The notes below the pieces were generated by a model. It was not told the origin of the DNA, did not search any database, and saw only the letters and a list, made by a program, of their open reading frames with translations. DNA of 64,000 nucleotides, from positions 1 to 64,000 of IMG/VR virus record IMGVR_UViG_3300042367_000228; one strand, written 5' to 3'. The DNA comes from a virus. The translations under genes were made by a program, and so were the position numbers. Position 1 is the stretch's first letter. The number at the start of each line of letters is the position of its first letter. Shown in pieces: positions 33,197 through 42,501 of this stretch.

Positions 33197-34630
33197 TTGC
33201 CCAGATTAAGTTTATATACCCCAGAAAAAGGAAATAATTATAGATTCATTGATCGTCAAATATCATTGATGTTCCAAGTTGGCTGTACAGATGTGCATGT
33301 TCATAAATATGCAGGACCAAAAAATCCACTAGAAGGAACTGCTGATCAACCGATATATGATGTAATTAAAGAAACAAATATTCAAGATTTATTATTTTTA
33401 GAAAATCGTGATCGTAAATATGAAGAAGAAATATACCGTGTTCGCGGGCATTATCAACTTCAAAACCTTAATTTTAATCTAAGCCAATTTGGTTTGTTTA
33501 TTGATAACGACACTGTATTCATGACTGTACATATTAATGATATGATTACTACATTAGGTCGTAAACCGATTGCAGGTGATGTTATGGAATTACCTCATTT
33601 AAAAGATGATTTTGCATTAAATGATTTAGATCTAAGTATGCCGCGCTTTTTTGTTGTTGAAGAAGTAGATCGTCCTAGTGAAGGTTACAGTGCTACTTGG
33701 TATCCACATTTGTATAGGTTAAAACTTAAAAAACTTACAGACAGTCAGCAATATTCTGACATACTTGACAAACCTGCCGGAGAAGATACATCATATGCGT
33801 TACGTGAATTATTAAGCACACGTACTAAAGAACTTGAAATTACTGATGCAATCGTAAGACAAGCTGAATTAGATGCGCCAATGAGCGGTTTTGAAACTAG
33901 ACAATTTTATACGTTAGCAATTGATGAAATAACCGGTGATAAGATTTTAATGACAGTAGATTCTGATAGCATCGATACAAGTTATAGTAGTCAAACAATT
34001 AACGGTTTGTCAAATATTAATGTTAGTAGTGTTAACGCAGTACCATTAAGAACAGGATATACAGGTTATTTGTTTGGTGACGGATATCCACCAAATGGCT
34101 ATGTGTTTGGTACAGGAATTCGTTTTCCGCAAAATGCAGCAGAGAATGATTTTTATTTAAGAATTGATTTCTTACCAAATAGGTTATTTAAATTTAACGG
34201 ACACCGATGGTTAAAAGTTGAAGATAATGTGCGAATGACTATGACAAATACTGATAATAGACAAACATTAAAAACTGGATTTATTAACAATAGCAAGTTT
34301 ATGTATACCGAAGAGCTCGCAGTTGATTATGTAAGAGTAGCAGTCGGTGATTACATATTTAATACAGAATTTATATATCCAACAGATGCGTTATACCTTG
34401 TTCTTAAGTTCTCGACTACACGATTAGAGTTTGTAATTGCAGATAATCCGACATTATTTGAACCGTATACAGTTGATGGAGTTAATAAAATACGAGTAAC
34501 ATTACCAATAGTAGATGATTCGCAAATCACTATTCCATTTGCTGGAGCATGGCGAGTTATGTTGTTTAACCATCGAGAAGCAGAGCGCCAAGGAATATCA
34601 AAAGCACTCAAACCAAAAGCAGATTTGTAA
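33197..34630 (+). CDS. gp14: Neck protein, T4 gp14 type, with TTG start
   Basis: gp14 forms part of the head-tail neck with gp13. At 477 aa it is larger than T4 gp14 (256). Conserved parts lie in residues 35-180 (NIQDLLFLENRDRKYEEEIY, FGLFIDNDTVFMTVHI, RKPIAGDVMELPHL, YPHLYRLKLKKL). The second half contains FYLRIDFLPNRLFKFNGHRW and LEEL-type strand segments seen in marine homologues. The start is TTG 33197, with GGAG 7 bases upstream; no ATG fits. It is on the plus strand, unlike most neighbours, and is followed by gp15. Confidence 0.87.
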   Translation: MPRLSLYTPEKGNNYRFIDRQISLMFQVGCTDVHVHKYAGPKNPLEGTADQPIYDVIKETNIQDLLFLENRDRKYEEEIYRVRGHYQLQNLNFNLSQFGLFIDNDTVFMTVHINDMITTLGRKPIAGDVMELPHLKDDFALNDLDLSMPRFFVVEEVDRPSEGYSATWYPHLYRLKLKKLTDSQQYSDILDKPAGEDTSYALRELLSTRTKELEITDAIVRQAELDAPMSGFETRQFYTLAIDEITGDKILMTVDSDSIDTSYSSQTINGLSNINVSSVNAVPLRTGYTGYLFGDGYPPNGYVFGTGIRFPQNAAENDFYLRIDFLPNRLFKFNGHRWLKVEDNVRMTMTNTDNRQTLKTGFINNSKFMYTEELAVDYVRVAVGDYIFNTEFIYPTDALYLVLKFSTTRLEFVIADNPTLFEPYTVDGVNKIRVTLPIVDDSQITIPFAGAWRVMLFNHREAERQGISKALKPKADL

Positions 34631-34641
34631 AAATATACTGC

Positions 34642-34649
34642 AATAAATA
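34642..34649 (+). promoter_or_regulatory. AATAAATA motif before gp15
   Basis: Plus-strand AATAAATA between gp14 and gp15, 18 bases before ATG 34667 and before its AGGAG ribosome site. Confidence 0.35.
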
Positions 34650-34666
34650 ATGGAATAGGAGAACAC

Positions 34667-36130
34667 ATGCAACATTTTTATGACGGTGCCATAAGACGGT
34701 ACGTTACTCAAACAATACGAGTTTTTAGTAGTTTTACTGTTAGATATAGCGACGGAACACTACATCGCGTCCCGGCGTCATATGGTGATAGTGATAGACA
34801 AGCTGCAACGATTGTTAGACAAAATTCAGAAAACACACTAAATTCTATACCAAAAATTAGTGTATACATTCATGCAATTGAGTTAGATCGTGAACGTATT
34901 CAAGATCCAACATTTGTTAGTAAAAAACAATATAGAGAACGAGAAATTGTAGATGGTGAGTATACTAGCAATCTAGGCAGAAATTATACAGTAGAAAAAA
35001 TCATGCCAACTCCATTTAAATTAACTATGAAAGTTGATATATGGACTGCAAATACCGATCAAAAATTGCAGATTATGGAGCAAATCTTTATTCTCTTTAA
35101 TCCTAGTTTGGAAATACAAACAACTGACAATTATATCGATTGGACTAGTATTTCTGTATTATATTTAGATGCAATTGCATGGTCAAGTAAAGCAGTGCCA
35201 GTCGGTAATGATACACCAATCGATATTGGTACATTAACATTAGTTGCTCCGATATGGATTAGTCCGCCTGTAAAAGTTAAACAAATGGGTATTATTAGAA
35301 AAATTATTACAAATATTCATGATGCATATTCACCAGAAATAACAGGGTTCGGAACTGATACTTTTGTTCCAGACACTGCAATTTCAACGCTAATGCAAGG
35401 TGTAGTTACAGTCATTGAAGATTATACTATCGAAGTACTTAATAATCAAATTACGTTATTAGATTCTCATAACGGTGCAGTTTCAAACGATTTGTCATTT
35501 GATATGCCAGAACGTATAAACAAAGAAATATCATGGGATTTATTGTTAGACATGTTCCCAAATAAATTTATTTCAGGTATTGCAAGAATATTTTTAATGC
35601 AAATAGATGGAACAGAAATAAACGGAACAGTATCAAGAGATCCACTAAATGATGCAGTTTTAACTGTTAATTGGGATCGTGATACTATTAGTCCTAATAC
35701 AGGAATTAATAGTGTTGGTTTTTTTGATTTTGATCCAAGATATGATGCAGGACCAAATTATAGACCAAACAGTCCTGGAACAGTCGATGCAATTATTAAT
35801 CCTCTTACATTTAATCCAACAGATCATACTGTGTTTCAAGGATTACGATTCTTGTTAACAGAAGATATCGGTGATATTAATAATACTGAAGGACCGATCG
35901 GGTGGAAGGGGAATCAAGGACAAGACTTAGTTGCTCACGCTAACGACATCATTGAATGGGACGGCAATAAATGGAATGTGATTTTTAGTTCAGTTAATGA
36001 AAAAGATGTTATAATTTGGCAAACTAATACATATTCTGATTCCGGAATACAATACATGTGGAACGGTGTAGCATGGGTTAAAAGCTTTGAAGGTATATAT
36101 AAGGTAGGAAAATGGCGATTAGAAATGTAA
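34667..36130 (+). CDS. gp15: Tail sheath stabiliser and completion protein, T4 gp15 type
   Basis: gp15 caps the sheath and connects the tail to the neck. The first 215 residues match T4 gp15 (272 aa): HFYDGAIRRYVTQTIRVFSSFTV, RVPASYGDSDR, NYTVEKIMPTPFKLTMKVDIWTANTDQKLQIMEQIF, and TLVAPIWISPPVKVKQMG. The protein extends to 487 aa with beta-rich segments and ends in two Trp-rich elements (IIEWDGNKWNVIF and YMWNGVAWVKSF) like the surface modules in gp18. The start has AGGAG; the stop overlaps the Nudix gene by 19 bases. Confidence 0.9.
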   Translation: MQHFYDGAIRRYVTQTIRVFSSFTVRYSDGTLHRVPASYGDSDRQAATIVRQNSENTLNSIPKISVYIHAIELDRERIQDPTFVSKKQYREREIVDGEYTSNLGRNYTVEKIMPTPFKLTMKVDIWTANTDQKLQIMEQIFILFNPSLEIQTTDNYIDWTSISVLYLDAIAWSSKAVPVGNDTPIDIGTLTLVAPIWISPPVKVKQMGIIRKIITNIHDAYSPEITGFGTDTFVPDTAISTLMQGVVTVIEDYTIEVLNNQITLLDSHNGAVSNDLSFDMPERINKEISWDLLLDMFPNKFISGIARIFLMQIDGTEINGTVSRDPLNDAVLTVNWDRDTISPNTGINSVGFFDFDPRYDAGPNYRPNSPGTVDAIINPLTFNPTDHTVFQGLRFLLTEDIGDINNTEGPIGWKGNQGQDLVAHANDIIEWDGNKWNVIFSSVNEKDVIIWQTNTYSDSGIQYMWNGVAWVKSFEGIYKVGKWRLEM

Positions 36131-36561
36131 CAGAACAAGTAATATGTAGCGGGGCGTTAATGTATTCGCAAGCTACTCACAGGTTTCTGTTAATTCAAAA
36201 ATCCTCAGGTAAACATCAAGGTACCTGGGGATTAGTTGGCGGAACTAACTTAGCTAATGAAAATCCATGGCAAGGTCTTACTAGAGAAATAGAAGAAGAA
36301 ATTGGGTTTCTTCCAGTCATTAAAAAAACACTACCATTAGAAAAGTTCGTATCTAATGATAGTGTCTTTAATTTTCACACATATTTCTGTTTAGTAGAAA
36401 ATGAATTTGTACCAACGCTAAGTGATGAGCATATTGCATGGGGTTGGTTTAGTTTAGTTGCACTTCCAAAACCAATACATCGTGGGTTAAATCTTAGTCT
36501 GCGTAATAAAATTATTCAAACTAAGATTCAAACTGTTATCGATATTATTGATAGTTTATAA
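36112..36561 (+). CDS. Nudix hydrolase
   Basis: Nudix enzymes cleave nucleoside diphosphates linked to other groups. The 149-aa protein carries a perfect Nudix box, G(x5)E(x7)REUxEExGU, at about residues 44-66: GGTNLANE, then REIEEEIGF. The strand HQGTWGLVGG before it and the C-terminal AWGWFSLVALP fit GDP-mannose- or NudE-like members. The substrate is not shown. It overlaps gp15 by 19 bases with AGGAAA close to its ATG, so it is expressed late with structural genes, and it is convergent with a minus-strand gene. Possible roles are RNA decapping, nucleotide-sugar control or dNTP cleaning. Confidence 0.9.
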   Translation: MAIRNVTEQVICSGALMYSQATHRFLLIQKSSGKHQGTWGLVGGTNLANENPWQGLTREIEEEIGFLPVIKKTLPLEKFVSNDSVFNFHTYFCLVENEFVPTLSDEHIAWGWFSLVALPKPIHRGLNLSLRNKIIQTKIQTVIDIIDSL

Positions 36562-36954
36562 CCCTAATACTGCGTCTAATTCTTCATGAGTAGTTGCTGC
36601 AGAAATTGCAGCAATTTTTGTAGTTAAATCCGCTTTTGCTTGTTCAATTTGGGGGAGATTAACTGGTTCGTCTGAATGTATCCAGCGTTGAGTAATACTA
36701 GATACTTGAATCATACATTGCTGTTTAGCATTTGATATTTCAGATCCTTTTCGTTCTTCAAGTAGTAGATCTAAAATAAGATATGTAATTTCAACCGGAT
36801 TTGATAATAAATTATATTGAGGAACTGCAATTTGATTTGTTCTAACAATAGGTTTAGGTTCTAATTCTATTGCATCTCTCCATACTATTTCGTCTTGTTT
36901 CCATAAATTTATAGCACCGGTAGAGTTAACGTTTATTTTGTACATAGTTGCCAT
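36556..36954 (-). CDS. Small protein at the end of the fibre block (132 aa)
   Basis: Function not recognised. It has an N-terminal strand (YKINVNSTGAINLWKQDEIVWRDA), a helical middle (NPVEITYLILDLLLEERKG) and a C-terminal coiled helix (LPQIEQAKADLTTKIAAISAATTHEELDAVL). The last gene of a fibre operon often encodes a fibre-assembly chaperone, and the helical tail would fit, but no family was identified. It overlaps the Nudix stop by 6 bases. Confidence 0.6.
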   Translation of the reverse strand: MATMYKINVNSTGAINLWKQDEIVWRDAIELEPKPIVRTNQIAVPQYNLLSNPVEITYLILDLLLEERKGSEISNAKQQCMIQVSSITQRWIHSDEPVNLPQIEQAKADLTTKIAAISAATTHEELDAVLGL

Positions 36955-36964
36955 TTAATTTTCC

Positions 36965-37702
36965 TTATAATGTAAATGTAATAGTAACGTACCCGCCACT
37001 GGGCACTGTTATTGATATAGGTGTTGTGCTATAAGACGGTACTGATGTTCCTAAAGTTGTAGGTATTGCAGTTGCGGCGCCGCCGTACCCGCCCGGTATT
37101 GCTACACCAAATACGTTAGTTGCTGCGCCTACATTTGCTGTAGCTGCATTTATCCCTGAAGTCCCAGCTACATAGTTCCCAGTTACATAGTTCCCAGGAG
37201 TATATGATGCTGGAACATTACCTATACCAGCACCAGTACCAGATTGTGCAAATATAAATGGACTAGGTGGTAGGGGTCCTGTAGAAGGACCTGAATATGA
37301 TGCGGGAAAATAACCTGAATACGGGGGTGACCAATAAACCCCAGGATACAGATTATTATAAGTTACGTTAAAGTTTACTGCGCTTGAATATTGGTACCAC
37401 GCTCCGGGAACTCCTGCAGTAGTACCGTAAGCCGGTGATGGCGAATAAGTGGTTACCATATACCCGATCACTACTCCAGCTAATGCAGGTTGATAATACC
37501 CTGCATTAGTATACCCTGCATTAGTATATGAATTATCATACGGATTGCCGGGAGTAGATGTTCCAGTTCCGCCCTTTCCAGTTACATATACTTTTTGTTT
37601 GCCATATCTTGGATTATAATTTCCAGTTGCGTTTAATGTTACTGGCGACATGTCGGCTGGAGTCAGTTCTTTTATCATTCTACTAAAAAACTTACCAATC
37701 AT
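36965..37702 (-). CDS. Gly/Tyr/Pro-rich tail adhesin candidate (245 aa)
   Basis: The sequence is low complexity, with Gly, Tyr, Thr, Pro and Asn in most positions (SYTNAGYTNAGYYQPALAG, PSYTPGNYVTGNYVAGTSG). It begins with a 45-residue helical/basic segment (MIGKFFSRMIKELTPAD). Glycine-rich sequences like this occur in tip adhesins of T-even tail fibres (gp38), where they contact the receptor. Position directly after a fibre gene (shared base with its stop) supports this. There is no signal peptide or membrane segment. Confidence 0.6.
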   Translation of the reverse strand: MIGKFFSRMIKELTPADMSPVTLNATGNYNPRYGKQKVYVTGKGGTGTSTPGNPYDNSYTNAGYTNAGYYQPALAGVVIGYMVTTYSPSPAYGTTAGVPGAWYQYSSAVNFNVTYNNLYPGVYWSPPYSGYFPASYSGPSTGPLPPSPFIFAQSGTGAGIGNVPASYTPGNYVTGNYVAGTSGINAATANVGAATNVFGVAIPGGYGGAATAIPTTLGTSVPSYSTTPISITVPSGGYVTITFTL

Positions 37703-38619
37703 TATCTAACCCCGTACATTGCTAAACTTCCAGCAAACGTTGTTCCACCATCAGTTGTAAAAAATGTCCAAACGTCGTAACCTCCAGTTCCGATCACAGT
37801 TAATGTAGCCGGAGGAACTGTACCAGACGGCCATTTAATGTTAGATGCACTTGCAGTCCGTTGCCACGTTAAACTTGCAATTGCTACGTTATTTTTAACA
37901 ATGACATTTATTGAGTATATATTTGAACTAATCATTGTAGACGGTGTGCCTGTAAAATTAAATACCTTTGCTTGACTAGCAGTAGTGTCGCAGGTTATAA
38001 TTATGGTAGTATTAGTAATTGTAGATAAATCAATTGTAGTAGTTGCAGTAGTGCTAGATATGGTGGTAGTTTGTTCAATAATGCCAGTTGCTTTAACATA
38101 TCCATTTACTTGTAATTTATTTACACCGTCATCAACTCCAGTACCTAATAATACATTACCGCCATACTGTCCAAGTTTTATAACTCCGGTATCTAATACT
38201 TCTATACTCGGAATACCAGATACATCATTAGCGGAAAATATAGTTCCAGTAAAGCTATTAGTAACTGAAAGTAATTGCCCAGTTGATCCAGTAAAAGACA
38301 ATGAACCAGCATTAAGCATAGTAGCAGTTATTGTTTTAGAAGCATCTGGACTAGTATAAGTTACCGGAGCTGCAACATTTAAGCTACTATCACTTTGCCC
38401 TAATGTTAATGTTTTACCAGTTAATGCTCTAATTTTACCATTTTGTTCAAATATAATATCAACAGACGTTGTACCGTCACCAATGTAAACATTTGATGCG
38501 GTGTTCCCAAGTGATAATTGTCCAGTATCGCTTAATGATATAGTAGCAACTGATACATTTGATGCGTTTTTAAAATCTATTAATCCGCTTGCTGGCGTTA
38601 TTACTACGTCTTTAGCCAT
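37702..38619 (-). CDS. Tail-fibre-like protein (305 aa)
   Basis: A 305-aa Thr/Ser/Gly/Val-rich protein with repeated beta-strand elements: SLGNTASNVYIGDGTTSVDI, TGVIKLGQYGGNVLLGTGVDDGVNKLQVNG and a C-terminal YDVWTFFTTDGGTTFAGSL. The last pattern is common at the ends of phage fibre and receptor-binding proteins. GTG..KLQVNG segments also occur in the 1,208-aa fibre upstream. It starts one base into the stop of the beta-helix gene with GGGAG upstream. It is probably a short or accessory fibre. Confidence 0.7.
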   Translation of the reverse strand: MAKDVVITPASGLIDFKNASNVSVATISLSDTGQLSLGNTASNVYIGDGTTSVDIIFEQNGKIRALTGKTLTLGQSDSSLNVAAPVTYTSPDASKTITATMLNAGSLSFTGSTGQLLSVTNSFTGTIFSANDVSGIPSIEVLDTGVIKLGQYGGNVLLGTGVDDGVNKLQVNGYVKATGIIEQTTTISSTTATTTIDLSTITNTTIIITCDTTASQAKVFNFTGTPSTMISSNIYSINVIVKNNVAIASLTWQRTASASNIKWPSGTVPPATLTVIGTGGYDVWTFFTTDGGTTFAGSLAMYGVR

Positions 38620-41090
38620 TAAAGTCTCCCACCTAATCTAATTTTGTTTTGTAAAAAGCTATTTTCTGTTGATACTGCATCTAATAATTGGCTTGGTCCC
38701 TGGTTTATAATCCCAGCAATTGCAGGATTTGCATACGGAGTATCTAAGGATATTTGAAGTGGTTTAACCCAATATCCAACACCTGGTGTATTTATATTAG
38801 CAGTAGTATCTGTTACACCAACATTTACCCATCTCGGAAATGACACTGCCGCTAATGTTAATTCAGCTTTTTCATAAGTAGTAGAATTAGCAGTGCTAAA
38901 TTGCACATAGCTACCTCCTCCGGATAATGCACTACTAAATTCGCCGCCTGCATTTCCTAGTTGATTCGGATTAGTTCCTGACTGTGCAGTTCTTGCACAT
39001 AACCATGGTTTATCACTTCCACTATTCCAGTTTGATTGTAATTTAATAGAACATGTTGCTCGTAACGTTACATTTGGTGGAATATATACACCTTGGAACC
39101 AACCTCGACCCCACTCTGTAAAGTCTTGTGCAATAACTACATGCCATGCATTTTCAGTTAAATCCCACCATCTTTCAGTTCCGTATGCAAGTTGTCGTAC
39201 TCTATCATATTCAAAATCATCTTCAATCATAGTAACTATTTGATTACCTTGAGTACCTCTATCTAGGTGTGTATGATAATAACCACGTTGTAGGGTACTA
39301 GGAGTAGCGTTGAACACATTAGGAGCTCCACTGCATGATCGTAACTTTGAATATAGTAATGTAGCTTGAGTTCTTTCAGTATGTGGACCATACCAATAAC
39401 CGGTAATTTTCCACTTATAAAACGGTGTTTGTTGTGATGTAATAAACTGTATTTCACTACACGCATCTATAATAATGTGATGCATTCCACAGTTACCGTC
39501 AGCTTCAAGAGTTCTGCAGCCCCATGGGGTTCTCGATGTGTAGTTATATGCTAATTCTCCATACTCACTAGACCATTCGGATCTAAATGACCATGAGTTA
39601 CTACCGGCAGAAATACAATTATACGCAGCATTACCATTATCATACCACCCAAATAATATATTACTGTTAAATGGCCCAATTGACGAACAACATCTAAGTT
39701 GCCCATATCTATTATTCCAATTCCACAAACCGCCTAGGTCTCTAGTAGAATTACTAGCAGTCATTGCAATACCTTCTGTCCAACATTGTTGACCAAATGC
39801 AGGCACGGTATTAGTTAATGTTACTGGTAACGAATTTGTGCTATGATATCCTCTAAATGAAACACCGCCTTCTGCTTGCCCTTGAGAACTTCCTACGTAT
39901 CTAAAAAATACATCTTTTACTATTAATTTTCTATCATAATTGTCGCTAGCATGTTCAACATAAACTCCATAATAATCTGAATTTGGAGTAACTGGCTCGA
40001 CAATTATATCTCTGGTTAATCTTGTAACTAATGCACTAACAACTACATTATAGCTAATTGCTGCAGATAGATTAATAGTTGTACCGGAAACTGAAGATAC
40101 TGTTCTAACATACGTAGAATAAGCATTCCATGAAAAATCAGAAGTCCCGCCACATTCACTTCTGGCTTCAATCCAAATTTCGTCGCCTGCTGCAAACATA
40201 TTAGCATTTGCGACTACAATTGAAGTAGCAGTCGATGCAGCTGCAGCAGTTGCTACTGTAGCAACTTTTCTTACTTTATTTCCGGAAGTGTGAATTTTAT
40301 CCGTGCCAGTTTCGTACACAGTTTGCCCAGTAACTGCACCACTAGAAACCACACTATCACAAGTAATCACATTAGTAGAATAATTGATAGCAGTTATTGT
40401 TTTTACATTTCTATCAGCACCCGTTCCAAAAATAATTTTCTGGTTAACTCTAAAAACTTTAGCATTAGCAACAGTAATTGTTGATCCATAAGCCTGAGTA
40501 ATAACCGATTCTGGACCAACAAATTGTCTAAAATAAACTGTTGTTCCTGAAATATCGTGGATCCAAAAACCTTCATCTCTTAATGTAGTCCCACCGCCAA
40601 CACTTGCTTGTGCAGTAGTATTATCATATATTGCAAACCATTCACCAACTGCAAAGTTTGTTACACTAGTAAATGAAAAACTAGTCGATCTTTCATTTGC
40701 AGTAGCTGATAAAGTAGTAGTTGGCATACCATCAGAACCTTCCATAATAAGATTAGCACCAGTGTCTGCTACGCTGTATAATAATCTAGACGATGCGGCG
40801 GCTCCTTTAAATTGAAGTTTATGCCCTGCTCTAGCATGGAATGTGCCACCAGTTCTAATTTGAAGTCTACCATTCATTCTAAGAACATTAGTTGCACCAG
40901 CTGCTGCAGTTTGTAATATTCCGTAAATATTACTTTCAGCAAATCCATTAGTTACAGGAGTAGCTACGTTATAGATAACAGTGTGCCCGGTTGATATTGT
41001 AAAAGAATCTCCGTCAACTGGAACAACACCGCCTGTCCATGTCGTAGTAGCGTTAAAATTACCCGATTGGGCTGATGTTATTGTAGCCAT
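38619..41090 (-). CDS. Beta-helix tail-spike-like protein (823 aa)
   Basis: The N-terminus, with TTWTGGVVPVDGDSFTISTGHTVIYN, is a G8-like beta domain. The central region (about 250-650) has many short strands and turns with Asn, Gly and Tyr as in right-handed parallel beta-helices (pectin-lyase-like fold). The C-terminal part is different (WWDLTENAWHVVIAQDFTEWGRGW then VNVGVTDTTANINTPG), probably a binding or trimerisation domain. No clear catalytic triad is seen, so enzyme activity on host polysaccharide is possible but not shown. The first 32 bases overlap the 60-aa gene. Confidence 0.7.
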   Translation of the reverse strand: MATITSAQSGNFNATTTWTGGVVPVDGDSFTISTGHTVIYNVATPVTNGFAESNIYGILQTAAAGATNVLRMNGRLQIRTGGTFHARAGHKLQFKGAAASSRLLYSVADTGANLIMEGSDGMPTTTLSATANERSTSFSFTSVTNFAVGEWFAIYDNTTAQASVGGGTTLRDEGFWIHDISGTTVYFRQFVGPESVITQAYGSTITVANAKVFRVNQKIIFGTGADRNVKTITAINYSTNVITCDSVVSSGAVTGQTVYETGTDKIHTSGNKVRKVATVATAAAASTATSIVVANANMFAAGDEIWIEARSECGGTSDFSWNAYSTYVRTVSSVSGTTINLSAAISYNVVVSALVTRLTRDIIVEPVTPNSDYYGVYVEHASDNYDRKLIVKDVFFRYVGSSQGQAEGGVSFRGYHSTNSLPVTLTNTVPAFGQQCWTEGIAMTASNSTRDLGGLWNWNNRYGQLRCCSSIGPFNSNILFGWYDNGNAAYNCISAGSNSWSFRSEWSSEYGELAYNYTSRTPWGCRTLEADGNCGMHHIIIDACSEIQFITSQQTPFYKWKITGYWYGPHTERTQATLLYSKLRSCSGAPNVFNATPSTLQRGYYHTHLDRGTQGNQIVTMIEDDFEYDRVRQLAYGTERWWDLTENAWHVVIAQDFTEWGRGWFQGVYIPPNVTLRATCSIKLQSNWNSGSDKPWLCARTAQSGTNPNQLGNAGGEFSSALSGGGSYVQFSTANSTTYEKAELTLAAVSFPRWVNVGVTDTTANINTPGVGYWVKPLQISLDTPYANPAIAGIINQGPSQLLDAVSTENSFLQNKIRLGGRL

Positions 41091-41241
41091 TTATTATTAC
41101 CTGTTGATATGCAGATTCTTGATGCGGAATTGAAATTTCTAATTCAATTATTGAATCTTCTTGTTTAATATGATTAATTGTTACACCGTTTTCTGCTAAT
41201 GCAGTAAGATCGGACGTATTGATTGTTATTTTACTTAACAT
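41059..41241 (-). CDS. Small 60-aa protein in the fibre operon
   Basis: A 60-aa gene with a strong ribosome site (GGAGATGTA before ATG 41241), fitting between two large fibre genes and overlapping the next start by 32 bases. The sequence has strands and a helix (ITINTSDLTALAENGVTINH, SIIELEISIPHQESAYQQV). No family was recognised. Its position suggests a chaperone-like or capping role for a fibre. Confidence 0.6.
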   Translation of the reverse strand: MLSKITINTSDLTALAENGVTINHIKQEDSIIELEISIPHQESAYQQVIINGYNNISPIG

Positions 41242-41257
41242 TACATCTCCTTTTGTA

Positions 41258-41265
41258 TATTTATG
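41258..41265 (-). promoter_or_regulatory. CATAAATA late-promoter-like motif in the fibre block
   Basis: Minus-strand CATAAATA next to the stop of the LamG gene and 16 bases before ATG 41241, upstream of GGAG. Confidence 0.4.
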
Positions 41266-42501
41266 TTAGATACCAAACCGGCCTCTTAACGCATTAAAAT
41301 TTTGTAATACTTCAGCGGCTGACAATGCTCTGTTATACATTTTTACGTTTGATATGGAACATTTTGGGTAGAATATATAGATCTCGTTTCTTAATGTAGT
41401 ATTACCAACTCCACCAAGATACAATACATCAGTAGTTACATTTGGATTTGTTAATGCAGTAGTTGTACCTGTTCCAAAATTAACACCATTAACATAAGGA
41501 GTAAATACGTTACCGTTTTTAGTAACGACTACTTGATACCATTTTCCTTGATTGATTTGCGCGCCAGAAGTTCCAAGCGTCCAAGATGCTACCACTGGTT
41601 CTGTTGGACCAGTGGTCATGTGTGCATAAATTAGATTTGAACTAGAATAATAAAATCCGGCATGCCATCCTCGATAAAGCATTAAATTACTCATACTTTC
41701 ATACTGATCAAAACTAGATGGATTTATATCATTAATCTTAAACCAAATTTCCCAAGTATGATTTCCATATACAAAATTTCCATAAGTTAATGCACCAGTA
41801 GCTGTGACATCCATAGCTGGTCCAAATCTAGTAGTTGCACTACGAGTAAACGTGACACTTTTATCATCGTATGAGATATACTGATTGTGGTATGAATTTA
41901 ATGTATAATTACCAACAGAGTCTTTAACGGGCATTACATAACTAGAATCATCTAATTCAAGTTTTACACCCCAGAAATCTAAAACGTAATCAGTTGTATT
42001 GTTATCTAAAATGTCTAAAAACGATTTAGATGTTGTAGTTGTAGTATTAGAAAATGAAACTCTAACCCATTTACCAGTTACTAATTGTGATGAATAATCT
42101 AATGCTGGGTTAGTATCAGATAGCCCGCTCCAAATTTGATTACTTTCTGAAACGGTACCACTAATTTTTCTAACCCAAAAACTTACAGTATAAAGTTCAC
42201 TAGTGCTTGCTGGAGTAAATGAATTAAAACCTATTCTAATTAAACTTTGGCCAGTTGTTTTGCAAGTAACTCGGACTGCGTTAGTACTGCCATCTGGAGC
42301 ATCGATACCTGTGGTAATTGTCGTATTTGCGGAAAATACATTCCACCAAGTTGATGCGTTATAAATCGGATCCTGAATTAAATTTCCAGTACCGAAACTT
42401 GTAACGCCTGCAGTTTTACTAAAACGTTTTGAATTAGCAAAGTCTAAGTTTAAAAGTAAACTTGAATCAACTACACTATTTGGTTTATATGCTACACTCA
42501 T
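41266..42501 (-). CDS. LamG-domain fibre/adhesin protein (411 aa)
   Basis: Two beta-rich parts: residues 1-200 contain a carbohydrate-binding-like jelly-roll pattern (LLNLDFANSKRF, YTVSFWVRKISG, WVRVSFSNTTT), and 220-405 form a LamG/concanavalin-type domain (HTWEIWFKINDINPS, GKWYQVVVTKNGNVFTPYVNG, LSNVKMYNRALSAAEVLQNF-type end). Such domains bind sugars and occur in phage fibres. The tail ALSAAEVLQNFNALRGRFG is shared with the next protein. The start overlaps the upstream stop by 4 bases. Confidence 0.75.
   Translation of the reverse strand: MSVAYKPNSVVDSSLLLNLDFANSKRFSKTAGVTSFGTGNLIQDPIYNASTWWNVFSANTTITTGIDAPDGSTNAVRVTCKTTGQSLIRIGFNSFTPASTSELYTVSFWVRKISGTVSESNQIWSGLSDTNPALDYSSQLVTGKWVRVSFSNTTTTTSKSFLDILDNNTTDYVLDFWGVKLELDDSSYVMPVKDSVGNYTLNSYHNQYISYDDKSVTFTRSATTRFGPAMDVTATGALTYGNFVYGNHTWEIWFKINDINPSSFDQYESMSNLMLYRGWHAGFYYSSSNLIYAHMTTGPTEPVVASWTLGTSGAQINQGKWYQVVVTKNGNVFTPYVNGVNFGTGTTTALTNPNVTTDVLYLGGVGNTTLRNEIYIFYPKCSISNVKMYNRALSAAEVLQNFNALRGRFGI

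Noticed and set aside
38619-41090. Polysaccharide lyase or endosialidase assignment for the beta-helix protein
   Set aside because: The fold pattern is suggestive, but no catalytic residues could be identified, so only a spike-like call is given.
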